The notes beneath the pieces were generated by a model. That model did not search any database. It was not told the origin of the DNA and saw nothing but the letters and a program-made list of their open reading frames with translations. Both the position numbers and the translations under genes were made by a program. Of a stretch of 10,761 nucleotides of DNA, positions 1 to 6,062 are shown piece by piece. This DNA is from Treponema sp. UBA3870 (GTDB lineage Bacteria; Spirochaetota; Spirochaetia; Treponematales; Treponemataceae). How positions within the stretch are numbered: the stretch's first letter is position 1; each line of letters opens with the position of its first letter. The stretch covers positions 1-10,761 of the forward strand of contig DGGQ01000053.1 in assembly GCA_002392275.1 (NCBI GenBank), in the 5' to 3' direction.

Positions 1-2
1 TC

Positions 3-1772
3 TCTCCAACGAGCCTGTCTTTTGAGCCGGAGGACGCTTCGGCCAAATTGCTGAACGTCTCCTCCAACTCGACTTGGGGCGTGGCCCCCTCGGCGGACTG
101 GATCATCGTGGACAAGGGATCCGGCGACGGAAACGGCTCGGTCACTGTGAAAGTCAAGGCCAACACCGGTGAGGACCGCGCGGGGACTATCATCATAAAG
201 GGGATGAACTCGGCTAATGTGAAAGCCGCCGCGGATGTGACCGTGCAGGTCAGCCAGAGAGGAAAACATGTGGTCAACATTGTCCCCGCTCCGGCTTCAT
301 TTGATGGTAATAAAAGATCATCAACTACTTATCAGCTATTGATTTATTCATTCGCCGACAGCGATGGGGACGGGATAGGCGATTTCAAGGGTATTCAGAA
401 TAAGCTGGATTACCTCGACGCATTGGGCGTGACGGCTCTGTGGCTCTCGCCGGCCCATCCCACTTCCTCATACCATGGTTACGATGTGGATGACTATTAC
501 GGTGTAAATTCTCAGTACGGGACCATGCAGGATTTTGAAAATCTGGTCAGCGAATGTAAAAAACGCGGGATTGCCGTGATGCTGGACATTACATTCAACC
601 ATTCCTCATCAACAAACCCGTGGTTCATTGCGTCAAAAAATCCATCGGACCCACACCGCGACTGGTATCACTGGATTTCAAAAGACGACGGGCGGTACAA
701 TCTGAATCAAAAAATGTGGGGGCACAATCTTTGGAATGAATGTCTCGGTTCTTATTATGCAGGAGAGTTCCACGACGGAATGCCTGATTTTAATCTTGAT
801 TGCCGGGAGCTTCGTGAGGAGTTGAAAAAAGTTTTGGCGTTCTGGACGGAAAAAGGTGTCTCTGGATTCCGCTTTGATGCCGCGGGTCACATCTATGATA
901 AAGTTAAGATGCCTGCTGATTTTACCGACTCAACAAAAAGCGCCGCAGACTTTTGGAAAGAGATGCTTGATTATCTGAAGTCAATAAATCCTTCGACTTA
1001 CAATGTTGCTGAGGTCTGGGACAATACGAGTGTTCGGGCGCAGTCTTTGGCTGGTCTTGATTCTGTATTCCATTTTGACATGGGCGACAACTATATTTTG
1101 AAAGCTGTAAAAGAACATTCTGCCGGAAACAATAATCTTGCGCACGTCCTGGAAAATGATTTTGTTGCATACAGAAAATACAATCCTGGTTTTATCGACG
1201 CACCTTTTTTGACAAACCATGACCAGCCACGCATTGCAGGAAATCTGAAGGGTGATGTCGCGTCCCTAAAACTTGCGGCCGGAATGTACATTCTTTCGCA
1301 GGGAGTTCCGTTTGTATATTATGGAGAGGAAATCGGCATGATGAGTGGAACAAAGGATGAAACAAAACGCACGCCGCTTCTCTGGGGAAATGGCGACCGT
1401 TATGAAACAACTTGGGCCGCCGAGGCTGACTGTGTTTACAATAAAAATACCGTGAACATTAAGGACCAGCTGAAAAACAAGGATTCGCTCCTGAATTACT
1501 ACCGCCGCTTAATCAATTTCAGAAACAGCGAGCCGGCTTTCAACGGAACGCTTTCCGCATTTGATACTGGAAACGGGGCTTTTTCTTCATGGACGATGGA
1601 GAATGGAGACGAGAAGGTTCTTGTCGTCCATAATGTTTCTCTGGAAAATCAGGAACTTTCTTTGCCCGAGGGATATTCTGCCTCACCAATTTTCCAGGGG
1701 GCCTCAGTAAAAAAATCTGGTGAAAAACTGAGCATACCGCCACAGACGACTGTTGTTTTCAAGGCCGAGTAG
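3..1772 (+). CDS. BACON-domain GH13 alpha-amylase, 5' end outside the window
   Basis: The reading frame is open from base 3 and no credible start is visible, so this is the C-terminal part of a longer, probably secreted protein. Roughly the first 90 codons resemble a BACON domain: the W...DWI pattern, then G-rich turn, V-x-V-x-N, R-x-GTI and a closing V-x-V-x-Q. A GH13 alpha-amylase barrel follows, beginning with a DSDGDGIGD segment. All four GH13 signatures are present: DITFNH (codon for Asp at 585), GFRFDA with the nucleophile Asp at 876-878, AEVWD with the acid/base Glu at 1011-1013, and TNHD with the transition-state Asp at 1221-1223. A beta-rich C-terminal domain closes the protein. It should hydrolyse alpha-1,4-glucans such as starch outside the cytoplasm; the exact subfamily and specificity cannot be read here. 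The BACON part is 59% GC (177/300) and drops abruptly to 19/60 at base 301, suggesting domain acquisition. Confidence 0.9.
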   Translation, partial: SPTSLSFEPEDASAKLLNVSSNSTWGVAPSADWIIVDKGSGDGNGSVTVKVKANTGEDRAGTIIIKGMNSANVKAAADVTVQVSQRGKHVVNIVPAPASFDGNKRSSTTYQLLIYSFADSDGDGIGDFKGIQNKLDYLDALGVTALWLSPAHPTSSYHGYDVDDYYGVNSQYGTMQDFENLVSECKKRGIAVMLDITFNHSSSTNPWFIASKNPSDPHRDWYHWISKDDGRYNLNQKMWGHNLWNECLGSYYAGEFHDGMPDFNLDCRELREELKKVLAFWTEKGVSGFRFDAAGHIYDKVKMPADFTDSTKSAADFWKEMLDYLKSINPSTYNVAEVWDNTSVRAQSLAGLDSVFHFDMGDNYILKAVKEHSAGNNNLAHVLENDFVAYRKYNPGFIDAPFLTNHDQPRIAGNLKGDVASLKLAAGMYILSQGVPFVYYGEEIGMMSGTKDETKRTPLLWGNGDRYETTWAAEADCVYNKNTVNIKDQLKNKDSLLNYYRRLINFRNSEPAFNGTLSAFDTGNGAFSSWTMENGDEKVLVVHNVSLENQELSLPEGYSASPIFQGASVKKSGEKLSIPPQTTVVFKAE

Positions 1773-1796
1773 TCTGGACCTTTGTGCTGTGGATAA

Positions 1797-1939
1797 GGGG
1801 CCGTGACCTTGCGATTAACAGTTGTGATATTAAACAACGGTCCCGCGCAAGGGTATGTAGCCCCGAAGTTGCCAACTTGTTGGCAATGACCGTAGGGAAG
1901 GGCGGAACACCCGGCCCGAATGTAGTGAGGGATGCGCCC
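1797..1939. other. Structured non-coding element, possible dispersed repeat or RNA
   Basis: This fills most of the 220-base gap between the amylase and rsuA. Three complementary arm pairs are nested: GGGGC 1797-1801 with GCCCC 1860-1864, CCTTGCG 1807-1813 with CGCAAGG 1846-1852, and GTTGT 1821-1825 with ACAAC 1834-1838. Next comes a perfect palindrome with 8-base arms (TTGCCAAC 1869-1876, GTTGGCAA 1879-1886). A third unit pairs GGGCG 1900-1904 with CGCCC 1935-1939, with an inner CCC/GGG pair, and is followed by a T run at 1943-1947. CGGTC 1838-1842 could also pair with GACCG 1888-1892. Bases 1891-1940 are 66% GC, against 30% in the next 50. The compact folding fits a structured RNA, a terminator region, or a genome-wide interspersed repeat; I cannot tell which from one copy. 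The palindrome alone could also be a repressor site. Confidence 0.5.
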
Positions 1940-1959
1940 AAATTTTTAAAAACCGTCTT

Positions 1960-1986
1960 TTGAAAATGACTCAACTGTGATACGAT
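1960..1986 (+). promoter_or_regulatory. Predicted rsuA promoter, leaderless type
   Basis: A -35-like TTGAAA (1960-1965) is followed, after a short 15-base spacer, by an extended -10 (TG at 1978-1979, TACGAT at 1981-1986). The ATG lies exactly six bases further on, so the usual start point (seventh base after the hexamer) falls on the A of the start codon. No Shine-Dalgarno sequence is present between them. Confidence 0.55.
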
Positions 1987-1992
1987 TCTCCC

Positions 1993-2808
1993 ATGGATTT
2001 GAATGTCGAAAGGAAGCCCTACTGTCTGCGCATTGACCAGCTTTTTGTCCGTCATGGGATGCACTGTTTTAGGACAGTCCGAAAGATGCTGAAAAACAAA
2101 AACGTCACTCTTAACGGAAAACGCATTGTTGATTCCGGGACTCTGGTTGACACTAGGCGTGACATTTTGTGCGTGGACGGCGAGCCTGTAAAAATGGTTC
2201 CCGACCTTTATTTTATGATGAACAAAAGACAGGGAACGGTCTGCACTTCATCCGAGGGACAGAACACGCGGATTTGGGCCGATGTTGATCCAAAGTACCT
2301 TCACCCCGATGGATTGGGAAAACTGCACACGGTCGGGCGCTTGGACATCGACACCGAGGGCCTTTTGATTTTGACCACCGACGGCCTTTTTTCGCACAGA
2401 CTGACAATTCCCGAATCCCATGTTTCAAAAACGTATCTTGTTTATCTCCGCGACTATTGCGATGAAAAAACTCGCGTGGCTTATGCGGACGCTTTTGCCA
2501 AAGGACTTTATCTGGAAAAAGAAAAACATGGGTCGGAATTTTTATCCAAGCCCGCCACGATTGATTGGCTTGACGAGGAAAATGAATATTGCAATCTGGT
2601 TAGTTCAGGTCCGCATGTTGATTTTAATATTTGTCTTTTGAAGATTTCGGAAGGGAAATTCCATCAGGTGAAACGGATGTTTTCTGCGGTGGGAAACGAA
2701 GTGATTTTTCTGAAGCGGATTTCAATCGGCAATCTAAAACTTGATTCCTCCCTCCTCCCCGGCCAATACCGCCCGCTCACGGATGAAGAGCTGGAGGGGT
2801 TGGTGTGA
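1993..2808 (+). CDS. rsuA: 16S rRNA pseudouridine synthase, RsuA family
   Basis: The 271-residue protein should isomerise a uridine to pseudouridine in small-subunit rRNA (U516 in E. coli numbering), in the cytoplasm. Residues about 10-65 form an S4 RNA-binding domain (LRIDQLFVRHG, then a VTLNGKRI strand). The catalytic signature GRLDIDTEGLLILTTDG has its Asp at residue 118. KTYLVYL (146-152) and EGKFHQVKRMFSAVGN (220-235) are the later family motifs; the HQVKRMF form favours RsuA over RluB/RluF. It is somewhat longer than E. coli RsuA (231 residues), mainly through insertions and extensions I could not assign to a domain. The start chosen is the ATG six bases after a -10 element; there is no Shine-Dalgarno sequence, so a leaderless mRNA is likely. 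RsuA versus another member of the small-subunit group is the main uncertainty. Confidence 0.88.
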   Translation: MDLNVERKPYCLRIDQLFVRHGMHCFRTVRKMLKNKNVTLNGKRIVDSGTLVDTRRDILCVDGEPVKMVPDLYFMMNKRQGTVCTSSEGQNTRIWADVDPKYLHPDGLGKLHTVGRLDIDTEGLLILTTDGLFSHRLTIPESHVSKTYLVYLRDYCDEKTRVAYADAFAKGLYLEKEKHGSEFLSKPATIDWLDEENEYCNLVSSGPHVDFNICLLKISEGKFHQVKRMFSAVGNEVIFLKRISIGNLKLDSSLLPGQYRPLTDEELEGLV

Positions 2809-2811
2809 TTG

Positions 2812-2876
2812 TGAGAAAAATTTAATCCGTTATTTTTGTGCGTCGAGATTGTTCTATAGCAAAATCGTTTTTCTCA
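2812..2876. repeat. 9-bp inverted repeat spanning the gap after rsuA
   Basis: TGAGAAAAA at 2812-2820 is perfectly complementary to TTTTTCTCA at 2868-2876, with 47 bases between. It begins four bases after the rsuA stop and ends directly at the TG of the extended -10 of the next gene. It could fold as a weak AT-rich stem acting as a terminator or be chance; it is too A/T-rich to weigh heavily. Confidence 0.3.
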
Positions 2877-2885
2877 TGCTATACT
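2877..2885 (+). promoter_or_regulatory. Extended -10 promoter of the AAA/nuclease gene, leaderless type
   Basis: TG at 2877-2878, one base, then TATACT at 2880-2885, with the ATG exactly six bases later at 2892. No convincing -35 box is visible at the usual distance, which fits reliance on the TG extension. There is no Shine-Dalgarno sequence. Confidence 0.6.
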
Positions 2886-2891
2886 GTCCAC

Positions 2892-4460
2892 ATGACCGAG
2901 CGAAGAAATCTGCCGATTGGCATTCAGACATTTGAGAAAATCCGTGTGGACAACTGCGTCTATGTTGATAAAACCCAGTTTGTTGCGGAACTTGCAAAAT
3001 ACAAATACTCATATTTTTTAAGCCGTCCGCGCAGATTCGGCAAGTCGCTTTTTCTTTCAACGCTCCGAAGTTATTTCGAGGGGCGCAAAGATTTGTTTGA
3101 AGGACTTGCAATTTCAAAGCTCGAGACCGAGTGGAAAAAGTATCCGGTTTTTTATCTTGATTTCAACGTGGGTGATTTTACGACTGAAGAGGGGTTCAAA
3201 AAATCATTGGGTCTGAAACTCGATGAATATGAAAAAATCTATGGAATCAGAAATCCAAATGCGACAAGCCCCGCCGACAGATTCAGTGATTTGTTGAAAT
3301 CTGCACACGAAAAAACGGGATTGCAGGCAGTCATTCTGGTTGACGAATATGACAAGCCCCTCCTCAATGCAATGGATGAGCCGAATCTTGTTGACAGGTT
3401 CAGGAAAATATTGAAGTCATTCTACGGTGTCATAAAAGGCGAGGATGCACACATCCGTTTTGCATTTATCACTGGCGTGACCCGTCTTGACAAAGTGAGC
3501 ATTTTTTCTGATTTGAACAATCTCAACGACATTTCGTTGAGCAGAGAGTTTACGGCGGTATGCGGAATAACGCAGGAAGAGCTTGAGTCGAATTTTGTTC
3601 CCGAAATCACAAATATGAGCGAGGACAATGAAATTACAAAAGAAGAATGTCTTGCCCTGCTCAAAAAAAACTATGACGGATATCATTTTTCTCAGGACAC
3701 AAAAACCGATGTCTACAATCCTTTCAGTCTGATGAACGCTTTTTTCAACAATTCTTTCGGAAGCTATTGGTTTTCAACAGGCACCCCGACTTTCCTCACC
3801 AAAATGATGCGGAATATTGATTTCGACTACACATCTCTTGAAAATGAGATTGAGGTCGGCCGAAGAACAATGGAAAATTATCGCCTTGACTCTCAGAACG
3901 TACTCCCGATGCTATATCAAACCGGGTACATTACAATAAAGCAGTACGAGAAGGCATTTGACAGTTTCACGCTTGGCCTACCGAATGAGGAAGTAAAATA
4001 CGGTCTTTACGAAAACTTGGTTCCGCTCTACGCTGGCTACAATGGGAAAACCGACAACATTGAGGTTTTAAATTTTTTGAAGGAACTCCGCGCTGGAAAA
4101 GTGAATGAATTTATGGAAAGAATAAACAACATTTTTGCGGCGGCACCGAAGCAGACAAATCAAAAAAAATATGAACTCAACTGTCAGGCATTCGTGTGGC
4201 TGATTTTTAAATTGATGGGAGAGTTTGTCCTGTGCGAAGTCCAGAACGGTAAAGGAAAGAGCGATGCGGTGGTCTGGGAAAAAGACGCAATCTACATCTT
4301 TGAGTTCAAGATGGATAAATCAGCAAAGGAAGCTATGGAGCAAATCAACAGCAAGGACTACCCGATTGCATATAAAAATGATGGACGGAAAATAGTTAAA
4401 GTTGCGGTCAACTATTCAAGCTCAGAAGAACGATTGACCGAGTGGCTGATTGAAAATTAA
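2892..4460 (+). CDS. AAA-ATPase-like protein with C-terminal PD-(D/E)XK nuclease domain
   Basis: The 522-residue protein matches the AAA-ATPase_like (formerly DUF1703) plus PDDEXK_9 architecture. The N-terminal region carries LPIGIQTFEKIR and YVDKT, a P-loop written SRPRRFGKS (44-52) that is typical of the family, and a Walker B-like VILVDEYDKP (147-156). The C-terminal domain has Asp458 (KSDAVV) followed by FEFK with Glu471 and Lys473, the D...ExK core of a PD-(D/E)XK nuclease, so both halves look catalytically intact. Members occur in many copies in Treponema, Bacteroidetes and Clostridia; their cellular job is not firmly known, and links to mobile DNA or defence are proposed rather than shown. 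The start is the ATG at 2892, because a longer frame beginning at 2838 would place the -10 element inside the gene. The metallopeptidase gene begins 24 bases downstream and may be cotranscribed. Confidence 0.85.
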   Translation: MTERRNLPIGIQTFEKIRVDNCVYVDKTQFVAELAKYKYSYFLSRPRRFGKSLFLSTLRSYFEGRKDLFEGLAISKLETEWKKYPVFYLDFNVGDFTTEEGFKKSLGLKLDEYEKIYGIRNPNATSPADRFSDLLKSAHEKTGLQAVILVDEYDKPLLNAMDEPNLVDRFRKILKSFYGVIKGEDAHIRFAFITGVTRLDKVSIFSDLNNLNDISLSREFTAVCGITQEELESNFVPEITNMSEDNEITKEECLALLKKNYDGYHFSQDTKTDVYNPFSLMNAFFNNSFGSYWFSTGTPTFLTKMMRNIDFDYTSLENEIEVGRRTMENYRLDSQNVLPMLYQTGYITIKQYEKAFDSFTLGLPNEEVKYGLYENLVPLYAGYNGKTDNIEVLNFLKELRAGKVNEFMERINNIFAAAPKQTNQKKYELNCQAFVWLIFKLMGEFVLCEVQNGKGKSDAVVWEKDAIYIFEFKMDKSAKEAMEQINSKDYPIAYKNDGRKIVKVAVNYSSSEERLTEWLIEN

Positions 4461-4484
4461 CGCGGAATTAGTTTGGAGGCATAT

Positions 4485-5225
4485 ATGAATTTTTTGCGCA
4501 TGATTGGTTTGGATTGGTACTATTTGGTTCTGGTTGTTCCCGCCATGATTTTGAGCATTGCAGCTTCGTACATGGTGAAAAGCCGTTTTGCAACTTACGA
4601 TAAAATTAAAAGCAAAAAAAACATCTCCGGTGCGATGGCGGCGAAAATCTTGATGCAGGCAAACGGAATTGACGACGTTCAGATTACGCACATTTCCGGC
4701 TCCCTGACCGACAATTATAATTCCACCGACAAGACCCTGAACCTTAGCGACTCCACATATTCAAGCACTTCGATTGCTGCGGTTGGTGTTGCGGCACATG
4801 AAACTGGTCACGCAATCCAGGACAAAACAAAATATGCTCCGCTTGGTCTCAGGCACTCGCTTTATCCTGTGGCAAACATCGGTTCACGCTTTGGACCTAC
4901 GCTTGCAATCCTGGGAATCATTTTCGGTGCATCGGCGAACGTAAGCAATTCGTCTTTTGCGGCAATCGCATCGATAATAACCAAAGTTGGAATCATTCTT
5001 TATATTGCGGCGGTTCTTTTTTATGTCGTGACTCTGCCAGTCGAATTCAACGCATCATCCCGTGCACTGAAGATTTTAAAAGAAACCGGCACTCTGGATT
5101 CAGAAGAACTTTCCAGAGTAAAAAAAGTCCTCTGGGCCGCCGCCATGACCTATGTTGCTTCCGCATTGACGGCGATAGGTTCACTGATTCGTTTGATTTT
5201 GATTTCAAAGCGGAATAGAAGATGA
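4485..5225 (+). CDS. Membrane zinc metallopeptidase, YugP/Zn_peptidase_2 family
   Basis: The 246-residue protein is an integral-membrane zinc peptidase. The zinc-binding HExxH motif is HETGH at residues 105-109, in the family context AAHETGHAIQD. A downstream conserved VEFNASSRAL segment supplies Glu187 as the probable third ligand. Hydrophobic segments lie at about 14-30, 138-158, 165-184 and 216-241. The start is the ATG at 4485, with GGAGG at 4475-4479 five bases before it; an in-frame TTG at 4473 overlaps that ribosome-binding site and is unlikely. Substrate unknown; bacterial relatives are annotated only as neutral zinc peptidases. The last 26 codons and the stop lie inside a 90-bp segment that is repeated beyond the toxin-antitoxin pair, so the present 3' end may have arrived with that cassette. 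The C-terminal helix is complete. Confidence 0.85.
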   Translation: MNFLRMIGLDWYYLVLVVPAMILSIAASYMVKSRFATYDKIKSKKNISGAMAAKILMQANGIDDVQITHISGSLTDNYNSTDKTLNLSDSTYSSTSIAAVGVAAHETGHAIQDKTKYAPLGLRHSLYPVANIGSRFGPTLAILGIIFGASANVSNSSFAAIASIITKVGIILYIAAVLFYVVTLPVEFNASSRALKILKETGTLDSEELSRVKKVLWAAAMTYVASALTAIGSLIRLILISKRNRR

Positions 5226-5230
5226 TTTTT
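5141..5230 (+). repeat. Direct repeat, copy 1: 3' end of the metallopeptidase gene
   Basis: These 90 bases match 5960-6049 with only two differences: A5165 against T5984, and G5224 against A6043. Both are silent in the metallopeptidase frame (GCA/GCT for Ala, TGA/TAA for stop). Similarity ends sharply on both sides. The unit length from copy to copy is 819 bases. Confidence 0.97.
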
Positions 5231-5288
5231 GTGTTATCCAAAAGCTGATTGATTCGAATGTTTTAATTATGACTAATATGGCAAAATG

Positions 5289-5297
5289 TGGTATAAA
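5289..5297 (+). promoter_or_regulatory. Extended -10 promoter of the toxin-antitoxin pair
   Basis: TG at 5289-5290, then TATAAA at 5292-5297. Transcription would begin around 5301-5304, at the edge of the GGAGG ribosome-binding site (5303-5307), giving a very short leader. No clear -35 box is seen. An 8-bp palindrome, ATTCGAAT (5252-5259), lies about 33 bases upstream and could be an autoregulatory site, but it is short. Confidence 0.45.
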
Positions 5298-5315
5298 AAA
5301 ATGGAGGTTGCGAAT

Positions 5316-5546
5316 ATGTCGGATGTAACGATTGCCAGTTTCAAACAACAGGCACAGTCCCTTTCGTATGATGACACAATTGCTTTCATATCGATTCTTC
5401 TTGAAAACTTAAAAAAACACGAGCAAAGTCAACTCGAAAAAAGCAAACCGGATTTTTTAGCAGAGGTCTTTGCCATAGCAGATAAAGAACCGAATCTTCA
5501 TAAATCTGAAGGAAAATGGGCGCGTGATGAGTTATACAGATACTAA
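5316..5546 (+). CDS. Small antitoxin-like protein paired with PIN toxin
   Basis: The 76-residue, charged, mostly helical protein sits directly before a PIN-domain toxin gene and overlaps it by about 20 bases, the classic antitoxin position. Its C-terminus, GKWARDELYRY, resembles the toxin-wrapping tails of small VapB-like antitoxins. The N-terminal half (SYDDTIAFISILLENLKK) looks like one long amphipathic helix; I see no clear ribbon-helix-helix or AbrB-type DNA-binding fold, so DNA binding and autoregulation are uncertain. The ATG at 5316 is chosen because GGAGG (5303-5307) lies eight bases before it. In-frame ATGs at 5301 and 5286 are alternatives; the first overlaps this ribosome-binding site and the second lies upstream of the promoter hexamer. 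The family is assigned from position and tail motif, not from a recognised domain. Confidence 0.7.
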   Translation: MSDVTIASFKQQAQSLSYDDTIAFISILLENLKKHEQSQLEKSKPDFLAEVFAIADKEPNLHKSEGKWARDELYRY

Positions 5547-5952
5547 AATTTTCTTAGATACAAATATTCTTGCATATATTTTTGATTCGAGAGATATAGT
5601 TAAGAAGAATAGAGCAAAAGAAATTTTAACGGATCTTGTCATAAATAATGTTTGCACAATATCTACGCAGGTCTTGCAGGAGCTTTTCAATGTTTTAACA
5701 AAAAAACTGAAATATTCAAAAGAGGATGCTAAAAAAATCATAACAAACCTGCTTAATTTAAATATACATCAAGTTACAGTTGGTGATATCCAGACAGCCA
5801 TGGAGATAAGCATAAATACTCAGTTTACTGTTTATGATTCTTTGATTATTGCTGCGGCAAAAGCTGAAAATTGTACGATTGTTTATTCAGAAGATTTAAA
5901 TTCTGGTCAAAATGTTGACGGAGTTAGAATCGAAAATCCATTTTTGGTGTAA
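5524..5952 (+). CDS. PIN-domain toxin, VapC-like ribonuclease
   Basis: The 142-residue protein is the normal length for a single-domain PIN toxin, a magnesium-dependent RNase that cleaves tRNA or other structured RNA when its antitoxin is lost. The four acidic active-site residues are present: Asp12 in FLDTN, Glu53 in LQELFN, Asp105 in YDSLIIAAA and Asp124 in SEDL. The toxin therefore looks intact and should need neutralising. The start may be GTG 5524 or ATG 5527; both overlap the antitoxin stop and imply coupled translation, with only a weak AAGGA upstream. The low GC content marks it as foreign to the locus. Its stop is followed after seven bases by the second repeat copy. The target RNA cannot be predicted. 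Confidence 0.88.
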   Translation: MMSYTDTKIFLDTNILAYIFDSRDIVKKNRAKEILTDLVINNVCTISTQVLQELFNVLTKKLKYSKEDAKKIITNLLNLNIHQVTVGDIQTAMEISINTQFTVYDSLIIAAAKAENCTIVYSEDLNSGQNVDGVRIENPFLV

Positions 5953-5959
5953 TAAAAAA

Positions 5960-6049
5960 CGCCATGACCTATGTTGCTTCCGCTTTGACGGCGATAGGTT
6001 CACTGATTCGTTTGATTTTGATTTCAAAGCGGAATAGAAGATAATTTTT
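5960..6049 (+). repeat. Direct repeat, copy 2: orphan 3' end of the metallopeptidase gene
   Basis: This copy carries the final 27 metallopeptidase codons and a TAA stop but has no gene body in front of it. It contains an ATG (5964) followed by 25 codons and a stop at 6042-6044, encoding a complete transmembrane helix with a basic RNRR tail; there is no ribosome-binding site before it, so translation is unproven. It probably marks the original end of the host gene, since it keeps the natural junction to the DUF2400 gene. Confidence 0.97.
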
Positions 6050-6062
6050 ACGGGGAGATTTT

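Larger units (their letters stand above)
5231..6049 (+). mobile_element. Putative acquired toxin-antitoxin cassette with one repeat copy
   Basis: One 819-base unit holds a small antitoxin-like gene, a PIN-domain toxin gene and a second copy of the metallopeptidase 3' end. Removing one unit recreates a metallopeptidase stop followed 18 bases later by the DUF2400 start with its own ribosome-binding site, the expected ancestral order. The toxin gene is AT-rich (52/180 G+C, 29%, at 5581-5760) compared with 47% in the flanking metallopeptidase and 48% in the DUF2400 gene. No transposase, integrase or terminal inverted repeat is present, so the mode of arrival is inferred: single crossover of a small circle, or integration by an enzyme supplied elsewhere. 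The exact edges are ambiguous by the repeat length. Confidence 0.55.

Noticed and set aside
1759..2064. A 101-codon minus-strand frame across the amylase-rsuA gap
   Set aside because: It runs through the hairpin-rich element and into rsuA on the opposite strand, has no ribosome-binding site or recognisable motif, and is best explained by the GC-rich structured DNA.
2838..2891. Longer start for the AAA/nuclease gene
   Set aside because: It would add 18 residues, lacks a ribosome-binding site and would cover the extended -10 element; family homology begins just after the ATG at 2892.
4473..4484. TTG start for the metallopeptidase
   Set aside because: The codons overlap the GGAGG that correctly spaces the ATG at 4485.
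5252..5259. ATTCGAAT palindrome as antitoxin operator
   Set aside because: Only eight bases, single copy, and the antitoxin has no clear DNA-binding fold; kept only as a remark.
5231..6049. Classical insertion sequence or integrase-bearing island
   Set aside because: No transposase, integrase or terminal inverted repeats are present; the only flanking repeats are copies of the host gene end.
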